The translations under genes and the position numbers were made by a program. DNA of 20,202 nt. It comes from a virus. Shown here piece after piece: positions 1 to 7,499 of the stretch; position 1 is the first letter of the stretch; the number at the start of each line of letters is the position of its first letter. The notes under the pieces were generated by a model. That model ran no database searches and was not told the DNA's origin. It saw only the letters and a list, made by a program, of their open reading frames with translations. The stretch covers positions 1 through 20,202 of IMG/VR virus record IMGVR_UViG_3300022927_000162; one strand, written 5' to 3'.

Positions 1-25
1 ACTCCTTATAGTAATTAATAAAAAA
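1..25 (-). promoter_or_regulatory. Leader with ribosome binding site for a gene just off the left edge (probably major capsid)
   Basis: Read on the minus strand, the last bases of the window are an A/T-rich stretch ending in ACTATAAGGAGT, so a strong Shine-Dalgarno (GGAG at 5..2) sits at the edge. A gene should start within about 10 bases outside the window. Its position directly after the scaffold gene makes the major capsid protein the expected product, by analogy with T7 genes 9 and 10. The sequence resembles the duplicated leader element at 12753 and 13663 (TTTTA, TAA, then TATA and GGAG), with two more bases between the blocks. The capsid identity is inference. Confidence 0.5.
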
Positions 26-124
26 GTATTAATCGCTGTGGTATGCCAGTGAAACTGGGCCAGTGCTTGCTATTTACGATAGCCAAACGACAAGGTTACT
101 TGCGTTAAGGGTTACATGAATATG

Positions 125-165
125 TAATAGGCCTTACATAGAATGCTACCATATAAAGCCTATTA
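125..165 (-). other. Inverted repeat / hairpin after the scaffold gene
   Basis: The 8-base arms TAATAGGC (125-132) and GCCTATTA (158-165) are perfectly complementary, and the inside can pair further with two mismatches. It lies 13 bases beyond the scaffold stop. No T-run follows on the minus strand, so it is not a standard intrinsic terminator. An RNA-processing or mRNA-stabilising hairpin is possible. Two smaller hairpins follow in the 178-base spacer: CCAGT/ACTGG at 46-58 and GCTAT/ATAGC at 69-83. No convincing gene was found in 1-178. Confidence 0.45.
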
Positions 166-178
166 ATACAAGGCTAGA

Positions 179-991
179 TTAGCCGTAGACTTGTTGGAAT
201 GCTCGTTCCACTTTTTGACGATATGCGGGATCTGTTTGATATTTTGGATCTGCAACTAATTGCTCTAACTCTTCCTTAGATGGAGTTCCTTCTACGGGAG
301 TTGTCTCAACTGGCACACGTCCTTCAAACGCACCACGTAGCTTTTCAAAGATAGATATTCCTCTGGCAGTACCACCCATGTATCTAGCTTCTTCTAAGTC
401 ATCTTCTGACAATACACCTTTGCTATGTAAACCATTAAGCCACTTTGATGTGCTGTCAATACGTGCTTGAGCATTAGGTCCAAGCATTTGCATTTCTTCT
501 TTGATATTAACTTCAGCTTCTTGCTGTGTGTTAGCTCCCATTTCAACTACTTGGCCAACCAAATCATCTAATGCAGATTGACTGACTCCATAATCTTTTG
601 CCCAATTTAAAACATGCTGTCTTAATGGATCATCATCAGGAGTATTACCAAATGCAGATGTATCATATTTGCCATCTGCTGGTGCTTTATGTTTGCCTTG
701 TGAGATTTGTTTACGTAGATCTTTCCAAGACTTAGCCATTCCTTCTAGGTCAGGTTTTTCTTCATCACCATTCCAAAAGTTTTCAGGCCACCACTCAGGT
801 CTTTCTAGTGGTTCATCATCTTCTTCAGACTCTGCATGTAGCTCATTCTCTTGAACTTCTGCTGGATCACGATGATCTATTTCTACTTGTTGTGGATTTT
901 CGGAACTAGCTTCCTCGGCTTCAGGTGTTGCTTGATCGAGTAGGCCAGTGCTTTCTTGTTGCTCCACACTAGGCTCGATTGTTTCTTCCAT
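179..991 (-). CDS. Capsid assembly scaffold protein (T7 gp9-like)
   Basis: A 270-residue, strongly acidic protein, best read as the internal scaffold that directs procapsid assembly and leaves before DNA packaging. The first 70 residues are rich in Glu, Gln and Asp and look disordered. They are followed by a WWPENFWNGDEEKPD motif (about 67-81) typical of podovirus scaffold proteins. The middle holds helical segments with a short YGVSQSALDDLVGQVVEMG stretch. The C-terminus (KEELEQLVADPKYQ to FQQVYG) is the charged helical end that usually contacts the capsid. The ATG overlaps the preceding stop as TAATG and has AAGGA seven bases upstream. It lies downstream of the portal gene, in the usual portal-scaffold-capsid order. 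No catalytic motif was seen. Function rests on composition, the WW motif and gene order. Confidence 0.75.
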   Translation of the reverse strand: MEETIEPSVEQQESTGLLDQATPEAEEASSENPQQVEIDHRDPAEVQENELHAESEEDDEPLERPEWWPENFWNGDEEKPDLEGMAKSWKDLRKQISQGKHKAPADGKYDTSAFGNTPDDDPLRQHVLNWAKDYGVSQSALDDLVGQVVEMGANTQQEAEVNIKEEMQMLGPNAQARIDSTSKWLNGLHSKGVLSEDDLEEARYMGGTARGISIFEKLRGAFEGRVPVETTPVEGTPSKEELEQLVADPKYQTDPAYRQKVERAFQQVYG

Positions 992-1254
992 TATAATTTC
1001 CTTGCTCTAATTAGCCTTGCTTCTAAGTCCTTAACTATACTGTTTTGTCCTTCACGATAAAATGCGTAGCTAGGATCGCTACCCGGCAAGGCAACAGGTT
1101 GCTCAACAACTGCTTGACGCAGCCATTTCATTAACTTTTGTCCATCCTCATTGCCTAAAACTTTTAGAGATAGACGATCTATTTCGTCTCGTTTGCTTTC
1201 TACACCATCTTGCCCAAGCGGCAATGCTTGTTCTAAATCATCCCATCCAGCCAT
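991..1254 (-). CDS. Small phage protein, Bbp19-like
   Basis: An 87-residue protein with no transmembrane segment. The C-terminal half carries the pattern YAFYREGQNSIVKDLEARL, which I recognise from small Bbp19-type phage proteins encoded between portal and scaffold genes. Their biochemical role is unknown. The gene starts one base after the stop of the upstream gene and ends in a TAATG overlap with the scaffold gene, so the two are probably translationally coupled. The ribosome binding site is weak (AAGAAA), consistent with coupling to the gene before it. The N-terminal 50 residues (acidic, with LSLKVLGNEDGQKLMKWLR) look helical. Confidence 0.7.
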   Translation of the reverse strand: MAGWDDLEQALPLGQDGVESKRDEIDRLSLKVLGNEDGQKLMKWLRQAVVEQPVALPGSDPSYAFYREGQNSIVKDLEARLIRARKL

Positions 1255-1255
1255 A

Positions 1256-1594
1256 TTATTTTCTTGTTCCTATAATGTTTGGGTTTGTCATCATTGAGTT
1301 GTCATCTTCAGGATTTTTGAATGGAGACTTGCCTTGCTTGATTCTCATTTGTGCATGTTCTATTGCTTTTGTAATCATCAATGATGTTGGCTCTTTGTTA
1401 TTTAAAAGTAAATTAAGTTCTTTAGTTGTAGTAGTGGGAACAATTAATGGTATTTCTACTTCCTTACCATCTATTCCTACACCAATAGATTTTTCAGTTA
1501 CTTTTCTTCCATCACGGTCAATATGTATACCTTTCCACCCTGTATACTTTTTACCATCAAGTGGATTGTATCTCATTCCATAATCTTCTGACAT
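1256..1594 (-). CDS. Conserved phage structural-module protein of unknown function
   Basis: A 112-residue soluble protein. The motif order is: an N-terminal NPLDG then KGIHIDRDGRKVTEKSIGV; a central IDGKEVEIPLIVPT with a following ELNLLL; and a C-terminal KAIEHAQMRIKQGKSPF. I recognise this pattern (tE.Sigv.idGkE.eiPtlVPt, then KA..HA..Ri..GkSPF) from many phage genomes, where it occurs alone or attached to larger virion or peptidoglycan-related proteins. Its function has not been assigned to my knowledge. A very good Shine-Dalgarno (AAGGA, six bases before ATG) overlaps the end of the portal gene. Location between portal and scaffold suggests a head or virion role, which is inference. Confidence 0.75.
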   Translation of the reverse strand: MSEDYGMRYNPLDGKKYTGWKGIHIDRDGRKVTEKSIGVGIDGKEVEIPLIVPTTTTKELNLLLNNKEPTSLMITKAIEHAQMRIKQGKSPFKNPEDDNSMMTNPNIIGTRK

Positions 1595-1597
1595 AAC

Positions 1598-3163
1598 TTA
1601 TCCTTGTTGTTGCATCATCTCTTGTGCAGCTTCAGGATTTTGCTGTGCCATTTGTTGTGCCATTTGAGCAGCTTGTTGTTTCATCATTTCACGCTCTTGT
1701 GGGCTTGGTCTCAAGCTTTGTGGTACTCCAAGCTTGTCAGCAATATAATCCATCATCTCACCAACTTTGATTGACATTTGACCTTCAGGTCCAGCTTGTT
1801 GTGCAATCTGAGCATACTGCAAGATGTTTTGTATATCATCCATATTTTGTGCCATTGCAAGTGGTGCAACAGGACTAATCTTAACTTCTAGTCCATTTAC
1901 TTTTAATGGTAAGGAAATTATACCACGCTGATCCATTACCTCTAGTATCTTGCTCACTAATGGAATCATTGTCTCATTAATCAATCGACCAAATGCAGAA
2001 CCTAAGTTTTGTGACAACTCTTTCATTCTTTCTACAACTTCTGTAGCAGATCGAGCTGACATGTTTTCAGGTGGCAATGACTCATCTAGTAAGATACGCT
2101 TAATACTTTGCACTAGGTCATTAGTAATGATCTGAGATACATTGAAGTCACCAGCTCGTGGTAATGGTCTCAATGATTCACCTTGAGGACCACCATTACG
2201 AGCAACAGGAATAATTGCACCCGGCATAATCTTCACATTGTTAGGATTTAACACACCATCATCCGCTGCTGTATATACTCCAGCAATAGATAATGTTGCA
2301 TTCTTTAGTATCAACTCTTTTGTTTTGTTTAGTGTTTTAATATCAGGCAACGCAGTAACTAATGGACCACGACCATAAATCTCACCAGCAACCTTAGCAT
2401 AACGAGACACTACCCAAGGAGAGTATGCCATGCGTTTGTATAGTATCTCTTCTTTTGTTTGCTTGTGAATAACATGATAACAATAGTCACCACGTTTCTG
2501 ATCTAAGAGTGTTGCTTCGATTAACTCTACTTCTTCTTCAGGTTTTTCATTGATCTTAATTTGCAATGCTTCAGGTATTTTTGCATCAGGCCATTGTCTT
2601 TGTATTGACTCAGCTTTAATTCTCATTCTTCTATAGACATTATCTACCTTACCATTTGCTCCTTCTTCTATAGATACAAGATATTGAGGAACAGGTACAA
2701 AATTAACAGGCTCTGTACCATCCCCTGGCTGAACCATCATAACTGCTGTACCTACAGATAGATCAAGCAAAAACTCACCAATAGCAATATCAAAGTTAGA
2801 TTGCTTGAGTGTGTCGAATAGTTTTTCTGAGTATTCATCTAATGCTAACTGTGCTTCAGCTTTACGATCTTGTGGAATATCTGATCCAGGTTCTAATCGA
2901 CACCACTTTCTTTGTGGAGGAAAGATTCCTGATTGCATGCGGTTAGCAAATCGTTGTGTAGAATGTATAGCTGTTGAATCAAACAAACGATCCATTTTCT
3001 TTTGACCACCAACTTTACCTTCCCAATGCCCACTATATAAATTACGTTGTGGCAAAGCAAACTCATAACACTCTTCGTATAAGTTTCTAAAGTCTTCTTT
3101 TCGTGTCAATGCTTTTTCATGTCTGTTTAACACTTGTTCAGCATTTAGTCTCATCATTTCCAT
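1598..3163 (-). CDS. Portal (head-to-tail connecting) protein, podovirus type
   Basis: A 521-residue protein matching the bacteriophage head-to-tail connecting family of T7-like portals. This dodecamer at the capsid vertex nucleates head assembly and is the channel for DNA entry and exit. Recognisable landmarks are: the N-terminal RNLYEECYEFALPQRN; TQRFANRMQSGIFPPQRKW (about 70-88), where 'fasnLqsglfPP' is typical; the central YGRGPLVTALPDIKTLN (about 265-281); and SARSATEVVERM (about 366-377). The last 40 residues are Gln/Met-rich (MKQQAAQMAQQMAQQ), a common disordered tail. Length is within the usual range of about 500-560. The start has AAGG seven bases upstream and follows the previous stop by two bases. 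The terminase lies upstream and the scaffold downstream in the same operon. Confidence 0.94.
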   Translation of the reverse strand: MEMMRLNAEQVLNRHEKALTRKEDFRNLYEECYEFALPQRNLYSGHWEGKVGGQKKMDRLFDSTAIHSTQRFANRMQSGIFPPQRKWCRLEPGSDIPQDRKAEAQLALDEYSEKLFDTLKQSNFDIAIGEFLLDLSVGTAVMMVQPGDGTEPVNFVPVPQYLVSIEEGANGKVDNVYRRMRIKAESIQRQWPDAKIPEALQIKINEKPEEEVELIEATLLDQKRGDYCYHVIHKQTKEEILYKRMAYSPWVVSRYAKVAGEIYGRGPLVTALPDIKTLNKTKELILKNATLSIAGVYTAADDGVLNPNNVKIMPGAIIPVARNGGPQGESLRPLPRAGDFNVSQIITNDLVQSIKRILLDESLPPENMSARSATEVVERMKELSQNLGSAFGRLINETMIPLVSKILEVMDQRGIISLPLKVNGLEVKISPVAPLAMAQNMDDIQNILQYAQIAQQAGPEGQMSIKVGEMMDYIADKLGVPQSLRPSPQEREMMKQQAAQMAQQMAQQNPEAAQEMMQQQG

Positions 3164-3165
3164 AA

Positions 3166-3438
3166 TTATGCCTTTTTATTCTTTGCTGCAAAGTTACGTG
3201 CTGCTTCTTTACTACCAAAACCCCATGCTTGTAATGCTTTTTTTAATCTAGTTGGTCTGCCTTTTTCATCTTTTAAAGGACCAGCCATACCGCCAAACCG
3301 TGCAGCAAAGCTGACACGCCTACCATGGCTACCAGACTTTTGTGGTGGCTTAAGATCGCCACCATCTTTTCTTTCAAAATGTTTACGTCCAGCTTCATTT
3401 AATCCACCTTTTGGGTTTTGATATTTCTTTGCTACCAT
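3166..3438 (-). CDS. Small basic protein, DUF6321-like
   Basis: A 90-residue, Lys/Arg-rich protein. Its N-terminal half reads NPKGGLNEAGRKHFERKDGGDLKPPQK followed by RRVSFAARFGGM, the pattern I associate with the DUF6321 family of phage proteins, whose function is unknown. The C-terminal half has a predicted helix-turn (RLKKALQAWGFGSKEAARNFAAK). I choose ATG 3438 rather than the in-frame GTG at 3447. The GTG overlaps the Shine-Dalgarno (GGAG, eight bases before the ATG), and the ATG overlaps the stop of the previous tiny gene as TAATG. The product may bind DNA or the inner capsid surface, judged from charge only. Confidence 0.75.
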   Translation of the reverse strand: MVAKKYQNPKGGLNEAGRKHFERKDGGDLKPPQKSGSHGRRVSFAARFGGMAGPLKDEKGRPTRLKKALQAWGFGSKEAARNFAAKNKKA

Positions 3439-3572
3439 TACGACCACTCCGCTCGTTGTATTCTTAAAGGACCAATGTTGACTAAAAAATAATCAACAGG
3501 ATCTCCATCTACTTCACCTTCATAGATTTCAAAACCTAAGTTAAATCCCCAATAAAGATGATATGACCACAT
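3438..3572 (-). CDS. 44-residue phage protein of unknown function
   Basis: A tiny gene with both ends locked by TAATG overlaps with its neighbours (start at 3572, stop at 3438-3440). The product begins MWSYHLYWGFNLGFEIYEGE, contains an acidic turn VDGDPVDYF, and ends LVNIGPLRIQRAEWS. A W/F-rich first half followed by a 'LGPLRIQ'-like end is a layout I know from small proteins in other phage genomes, where it is unannotated. No start other than this ATG is plausible. There is no separate strong ribosome binding site, so translation probably depends on reinitiation from the upstream gene. Confidence 0.7.
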   Translation of the reverse strand: MWSYHLYWGFNLGFEIYEGEVDGDPVDYFLVNIGPLRIQRAEWS

Positions 3573-3706
3573 TATGCTTTTTTCTTTTTAGGGAAACCAG
3601 CTAACATGTTTTTATATGCTTTATCAGATACTGTAGAATTAGCTTTAGAACGACTTGTTCCAGCTTTCTTACGTTTGTTCATGTTATGGTATAAACCTTT
3701 TTTCAT
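3572..3706 (-). CDS. 44-residue Lys-rich phage protein of unknown function
   Basis: A tiny, very basic product starting MKKGLYHNMNKRKKAGTSRS and ending YKNMLAGFPKKKKA, with about one third Lys/Arg. The pattern 'MKKGLY.Ni..krkaGtSR.k..StvS..aY..M..GFpkkk' is familiar from many phage genomes, always as a hypothetical protein next to structural genes. The start overlaps the previous stop as ATGA and has an excellent Shine-Dalgarno (AGGAGG, six bases upstream), so it is well supported despite its size. Charge suggests nucleic-acid contact. No direct evidence of function. Confidence 0.8.
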   Translation of the reverse strand: MKKGLYHNMNKRKKAGTSRSKANSTVSDKAYKNMLAGFPKKKKA

Positions 3707-4527
3707 AATAATCCTCCTGGGTTGCCCTTGTTGGGTGGTCGTTTTACATTACGTACTCGATTAGAGAAGTTGTTAATTACTTCATCTCCTGTCAATAATG
3801 TTCGTTTTTGTCCTTGATGAAATGGATCTTTAGTTTGCTGTTTGTTTTGTTTCATGCGTTTGCTTAATTTAAGCTGATGATTAATACTATCAAACTGTCC
3901 CATAAAATCATTACGCTTTTTAAAGTAATTTGCATTAGACTCACGGATCACTGTAGTTTGATGATGCGTTGCCCAATAGTCAAAGATATGATGCACATCT
4001 TTTGCAACTAAGTGCATTTTAGTGTCTTTCTTTCCCCAATTGTCATATATAAACAATGCACCTTGTTGACCAATACTGTATTTAGAAAAGTCACTGTTGC
4101 CTTGGTCAATTTGTTTATTTGCCCACTTTTTCATAGACTCGCTACCAACAGTTGATGCTCTTACTAATGCTGAAGTGGCAGATCCATGCTCACCTTGCTT
4201 GTATGATATGTTATCTTGCTCGTATTGAAACAGTCCACGACCTGGAGGATTTTGCCCTGGTTTCTTTGGTCTTTGTTTAATTGTAGGATCGAATGTCAAT
4301 CCTGATTCGTGTGCAATGATAGGGAGCATAATTTTATCTACCAACTCTTCTCTTGTTACATTGACTTTATGTTTTGTATTTGCAAATTCAATATACATAT
4401 CCATTGCTTTTACAGACACAGGATCACTAAGTAGTTCGTTTCTAACTTTATTAAAATTGGGTATATTAAGTTCCATCGCTAATCCTATGTGCGTTATAAA
4501 GATTAATAGGAGGAAAAGATATCTCAT
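3703..4527 (-). CDS. Possible lysozyme-like/transglycosylase protein with N-terminal signal sequence
   Basis: A 274-residue protein from ATG 4527. Residues 1-17 (MRYLFLLLIFITHIGLA) form a classic signal peptide with a likely cut after GLA. Around residue 74, IIAHESGLTFDP followed by GRGLFQYEQ resembles the catalytic Glu and 'GL.Q' motifs of goose-lysozyme/SLT folds. Further on, QGALFIYDNWG and a basic C-terminus (KRPPNKGNPGGLL) follow. Family assignment is tentative. A second in-frame ATG (residue 18, MELNIP, at 4476) has its own AGGA six bases upstream, so a cytoplasmic form lacking the signal could also be made. A TTG at 4536 directly after the previous stop is less likely. It could be a virion-associated peptidoglycan hydrolase or the endolysin; no other endolysin is visible in the window. 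Confidence 0.6.
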   Translation of the reverse strand: MRYLFLLLIFITHIGLAMELNIPNFNKVRNELLSDPVSVKAMDMYIEFANTKHKVNVTREELVDKIMLPIIAHESGLTFDPTIKQRPKKPGQNPPGRGLFQYEQDNISYKQGEHGSATSALVRASTVGSESMKKWANKQIDQGNSDFSKYSIGQQGALFIYDNWGKKDTKMHLVAKDVHHIFDYWATHHQTTVIRESNANYFKKRNDFMGQFDSINHQLKLSKRMKQNKQQTKDPFHQGQKRTLLTGDEVINNFSNRVRNVKRPPNKGNPGGLL

Positions 4528-4536
4528 GCCACTCAA

Positions 4537-5223
4537 TCATAACTCTTGTTTTGCTCCAAACAGATCACCTACAATACCTAATCCTGTTGCTCCTAAAGCG
4601 GGTAATCCTGTATCTTCTGGTGATGGTGCTTTGGCTAACAAGCCACCTGTCCCACGTCTTAATCTTTTTTGTGATGCCTTAGATTGTTCTGTTTGTCTCT
4701 TAGCTCTTGTTGCACCAGCTTTAGCTGATGTTTCAATGTCAGATAATTCACCAGCAGTATAATCTTCACGTTTACCAAAAACATCAAAGTCTCTTGATGT
4801 GTATTGTTTTTCTTTCGTGCGTGGATCGACAGTAAATACTGCACCTTCTGGTGCTTCATAACTTACCGATGTTCTAGCAGACACACCACCACCATAACCA
4901 AATAATGGATGATATGATGGTGTGTAAGGCATACCAAATGGTCCTGTTACTGGAGAGAACTGCCCCATAATTGTTCTACCATAGGTTGTACTAACTTGTC
5001 GCTTACCCGGTTGATATTCACCTGATGGCATTAAGAACTCTTTATCTTGTCGCTCTACAGTACGATAACCTTCAGAGATTTGTTTATCTACAGCTTTATT
5101 CCACCAGTCTTCAGACTTAAAAATGTTACGACCACCAGCAAGATTCAATAAATCTTTTTGAGCTTTTTCTGATTTAGGTAGCATCCCTCGTGCCAACGCC
5201 ATTCCAAAATCTAAGGCTGCCAT
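4537..5223 (-). CDS. Putative structural-module protein of unknown function
   Basis: A 228-residue protein, not recognised. The N-terminus has a helical MAALDFGMALARGMLPKSEKAQKDLL. The middle is Gly/Tyr/Pro-rich (FSPVTGPFGMPYTPSYHPLFGYGGG). The C-terminal third is a charged helix (ETSAKAGATRAKRQTEQSKASQKR) followed by RLRRGTGGLLAKAPSPEDTGLPALGATGLG. That end resembles the end of the neighbouring 80-residue protein (RRVGGKRTLLASRVAPETG and a late LG), suggesting a shared motif. The ATG overlaps the previous stop as TAATG. Its place between terminase and portal genes suggests a head or ejection protein. This is inference from position only. Confidence 0.8.
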   Translation of the reverse strand: MAALDFGMALARGMLPKSEKAQKDLLNLAGGRNIFKSEDWWNKAVDKQISEGYRTVERQDKEFLMPSGEYQPGKRQVSTTYGRTIMGQFSPVTGPFGMPYTPSYHPLFGYGGGVSARTSVSYEAPEGAVFTVDPRTKEKQYTSRDFDVFGKREDYTAGELSDIETSAKAGATRAKRQTEQSKASQKRLRRGTGGLLAKAPSPEDTGLPALGATGLGIVGDLFGAKQEL

Positions 5224-5465
5224 TACGCTTTAGTACCTAAGTTGTTTTCATCTTCGACACCAGTCTCAGGAGCAACACGGCTAGCGAGTAATGTTCTTTT
5301 ACCACCAACACGTCTTGCTCTTTGTTTTGCTGACATTTGTTCTGCTAAATCTCTTTTTTCTGCTTCAGCTGCTTCTCTTGCACGTTTCGTTTCTTCACGC
5401 TGTAATCTTAACGATTCTTCAGCTGCTGATGTGTCTGGCTTACCGCCACCAAATGCTCCGCCCAT
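5223..5465 (-). CDS. Small Arg-rich phage protein with central coiled coil
   Basis: An 80-residue protein of three parts: a Gly-rich start (MGGAFGGGKPDTSAAEE), a long charged helix (LRLQREETKRAREAAEAEKRDLAEQMSAKQ) likely to form a coiled coil, and a tail ARRVGGKRTLLASR ending in an LG-containing segment. Small proteins with a Gly-rich head and an 'RR.G+.+LL' tail are common in T7-like structural modules, but their function is unknown to me. The start has AGGAG seven bases upstream within the end of the previous gene and a TAATG overlap with its stop. Confidence 0.8.
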   Translation of the reverse strand: MGGAFGGGKPDTSAAEESLRLQREETKRAREAAEAEKRDLAEQMSAKQRARRVGGKRTLLASRVAPETGVEDENNLGTKA

Positions 5466-5956
5466 TAGGCTCTCCTCATCATGTAATAATCTTTTTTATC
5501 TTGACTAAACGCCCTGAGCAAGCCTTCTTCCCTGAAACCTAAAAAGCTTGCCCATGACATTGCCCTTTTATCCTCTGATCGTACAGTAATTTGTAGTCTA
5601 TGTAAAGTATATAATATCTCGCAGATATCAAAGAATGTATTAGCACCTTTAGTCATAGCTATTGGGTATCTTCTAGCTTGCTCAGAAAAGATAGACCACG
5701 CTTCACCAACGCCATTCCACAATAAGACAAGACCAAAAATAGCGACTGGACGGTTATCAAGATACGCAGTAACACTAGGACCACACTGAGACTGATGTAT
5801 GATACGTTGTTCTCGAACCTCTGGAGGTACTTGCGCAATCCCATAAGCATCTAACCCCTCAAATGTTTTAAGATGTAGTGGATCAAATAACACATACCCA
5901 CCATTTTTAACTTTGGGCATATATTCATTTAATATTTCCCTAGTGATTAAAGACAT
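5465..5956 (-). CDS. T7 gp13-like (DUF2833) protein with acetyltransferase fold
   Basis: A 163-residue protein matching the DUF2833/phage gp13 family, which resembles GNAT acetyltransferases. Key blocks are: GPSVTAYLDNRPVAIFGLV (about 60-78) with WNGVGEAWSIFS next; RYPIAMTKGANTFFDICE; LHRLQITVRSEDKRAMSWASFLGFREEGLLRAF (about 118-148); and a terminal DYYMMRRA. T7 gp13 is needed for virion maturation, and whether this family has catalytic acetyl transfer is not established. I choose ATG 5956 over the TTG one codon earlier. It overlaps the end of the terminase gene by 17 bases and lacks a clear ribosome binding site, suggesting coupled translation. Confidence 0.85.
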   Translation of the reverse strand: MSLITREILNEYMPKVKNGGYVLFDPLHLKTFEGLDAYGIAQVPPEVREQRIIHQSQCGPSVTAYLDNRPVAIFGLVLLWNGVGEAWSIFSEQARRYPIAMTKGANTFFDICEILYTLHRLQITVRSEDKRAMSWASFLGFREEGLLRAFSQDKKDYYMMRRA

Positions 5957-7499
5957 CAAAATCTGCGTTTACGACTGTTTGAGATATCAATGTATTCTGT
6001 GACAGGCCTGATTTAGTCATTCTCTTATGCTCACCACCACCTAGTAAGAGATAACCAAATGCATCACCAATGTGTGAGTGTTCATTTTTGTTTGGTGCAT
6101 CTTTAAATCGCTCTTGTCCAGCACCAATATTAACTCGCTTAAAATGATAACCACCCGCTAATGATTTACGAATACCTTTACAAGATGTATGTACTAACAA
6201 CCCTGGCTTGCCTTGTATTAATCTTTGCATTGGCGCTGCTGCAGCTTCTCGTCTTACCTTGAAATTGTTAGATGCAGTTGGTTGTGCTTTTAATCCAATC
6301 GTACGTAAATAATCAAATGCAGTCACTTCATAGATGGCATCTCGTTGCATACCTGCTGGATCTCCCCACACCATCAATTGTGCTTTAGGGTAACGAGCAT
6401 TGATTTCAGCAAGCAACTGCTGCCCAAATCTTTCTAAGCCCATATCCTCAGTAATAATCTCATGCAGAATAATCCAACGACCATTAGCTTGTCGTTGCCC
6501 AATCGCCGCTGCTGGTGTTAAACCAAAGTCAAGTCCAATATGTAATGGAAGTGTTGGATCATATTCTACCTCTGATGAACTCATTAAATTATCTTCGTAC
6601 TCAGGCCATACAGGTCGACCTTCTTGTACATAAGTATACTTGCCTTCAGCATAACAGCGAATCCAATCTAAGTTTTTACCACCTAGCATTTGAGAGTAAT
6701 AACCACCCGGTAAGTTGTTTACATTCTCTGCTCGTGGATTTATCCTCCACCAACGACCACCCGCAAAGATGTGATCGTTAGCTTCAGGATTATCAGGTAA
6801 GTCACCAGGATCAACCTCTACGACTCCACCAGGTTGTTTAAAGAAGTCCCACCCATACTTACCTGTAATCGGTTCTTTTTCAGATAGTCTAAACCACCAA
6901 TGGTCATCATCCATTGGGTTAGTATCCATCCATACCCCATGCCATGTTGGTCCACCATCTTTTTGAGTTGGGTATCGACCAACTCGATGTGTCAATCCAT
7001 CAATCACAGCTTTAGGTAATTCTCTTGCTTCGTTCACCCATGCGCCTGTTAATTCTAGTGAGAGTAATTTACGAACATCTTTAGGTTGGTCCAATGCCAA
7101 GAAGATCACTTCACAGTCTATGCCAGCGGCATCGCCACGGGAGGGTAGGCGTATATGGTGAGTGATTGGAGGTGTATATAACATCGGACCAAAAGTGTTT
7201 TCAGGAAATAGCTCTTGCCATGTTTTAATCGTTGTTGTTTTTAATTCAGGGTAAGAGTTCCTGACAATTACAAATCGAGTGTAACGAATACCATCAACAG
7301 GAGATGGCTTTTGTTTTACAGCTCGCATCATTATTTCAGCAGCACACGCATAAGACTTGCCTGAACCCACAGGCCCCATTAGTCCGCGAACGAACGCATT
7401 GGATTGGAGAAAATTATATGTCGTACGCGCGCCACTGAAATCTAAATCTATCCCAGGACCAGCTAGTTGTTTTTTACTACGTTCTTTCTTATTGCTCAT
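5940..7499 (-). CDS. terL: Terminase large subunit (TerL), ATPase and nuclease
   Basis: A 519-residue packaging motor. Walker A is GPVGSGKS at 42-49. The Walker B/catalytic region is LELTGAWVNEARE, with Glu about 157. The RNase H-like nuclease shows acidic residues in HIGLDFGLTPA (Asp324), MVWGDPAG (Asp380) and SHIGDAFGYLLLGG (Asp479). The protein pumps DNA into the prohead through the portal and cuts concatemers. Length and motif order are normal and no lesion is visible. The ATG lies inside the last codons of a tiny upstream gene (overlap 11 bases) and has a poor Shine-Dalgarno. Portal, scaffold and the gp13-like gene follow downstream, as expected for a packaging/head module. Confidence 0.97.
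   Translation of the reverse strand: MSNKKERSKKQLAGPGIDLDFSGARTTYNFLQSNAFVRGLMGPVGSGKSYACAAEIMMRAVKQKPSPVDGIRYTRFVIVRNSYPELKTTTIKTWQELFPENTFGPMLYTPPITHHIRLPSRGDAAGIDCEVIFLALDQPKDVRKLLSLELTGAWVNEARELPKAVIDGLTHRVGRYPTQKDGGPTWHGVWMDTNPMDDDHWWFRLSEKEPITGKYGWDFFKQPGGVVEVDPGDLPDNPEANDHIFAGGRWWRINPRAENVNNLPGGYYSQMLGGKNLDWIRCYAEGKYTYVQEGRPVWPEYEDNLMSSSEVEYDPTLPLHIGLDFGLTPAAAIGQRQANGRWIILHEIITEDMGLERFGQQLLAEINARYPKAQLMVWGDPAGMQRDAIYEVTAFDYLRTIGLKAQPTASNNFKVRREAAAAPMQRLIQGKPGLLVHTSCKGIRKSLAGGYHFKRVNIGAGQERFKDAPNKNEHSHIGDAFGYLLLGGGEHKRMTKSGLSQNTLISQTVVNADFDVFNH

Noticed and set aside
1224-1583. 119-codon plus-strand frame with hydrophobic stretches
   Set aside because: Antisense to two coupled, well-patterned phage genes; hydrophobicity is the mirror of Lys/Glu/Asp codons on the other strand.
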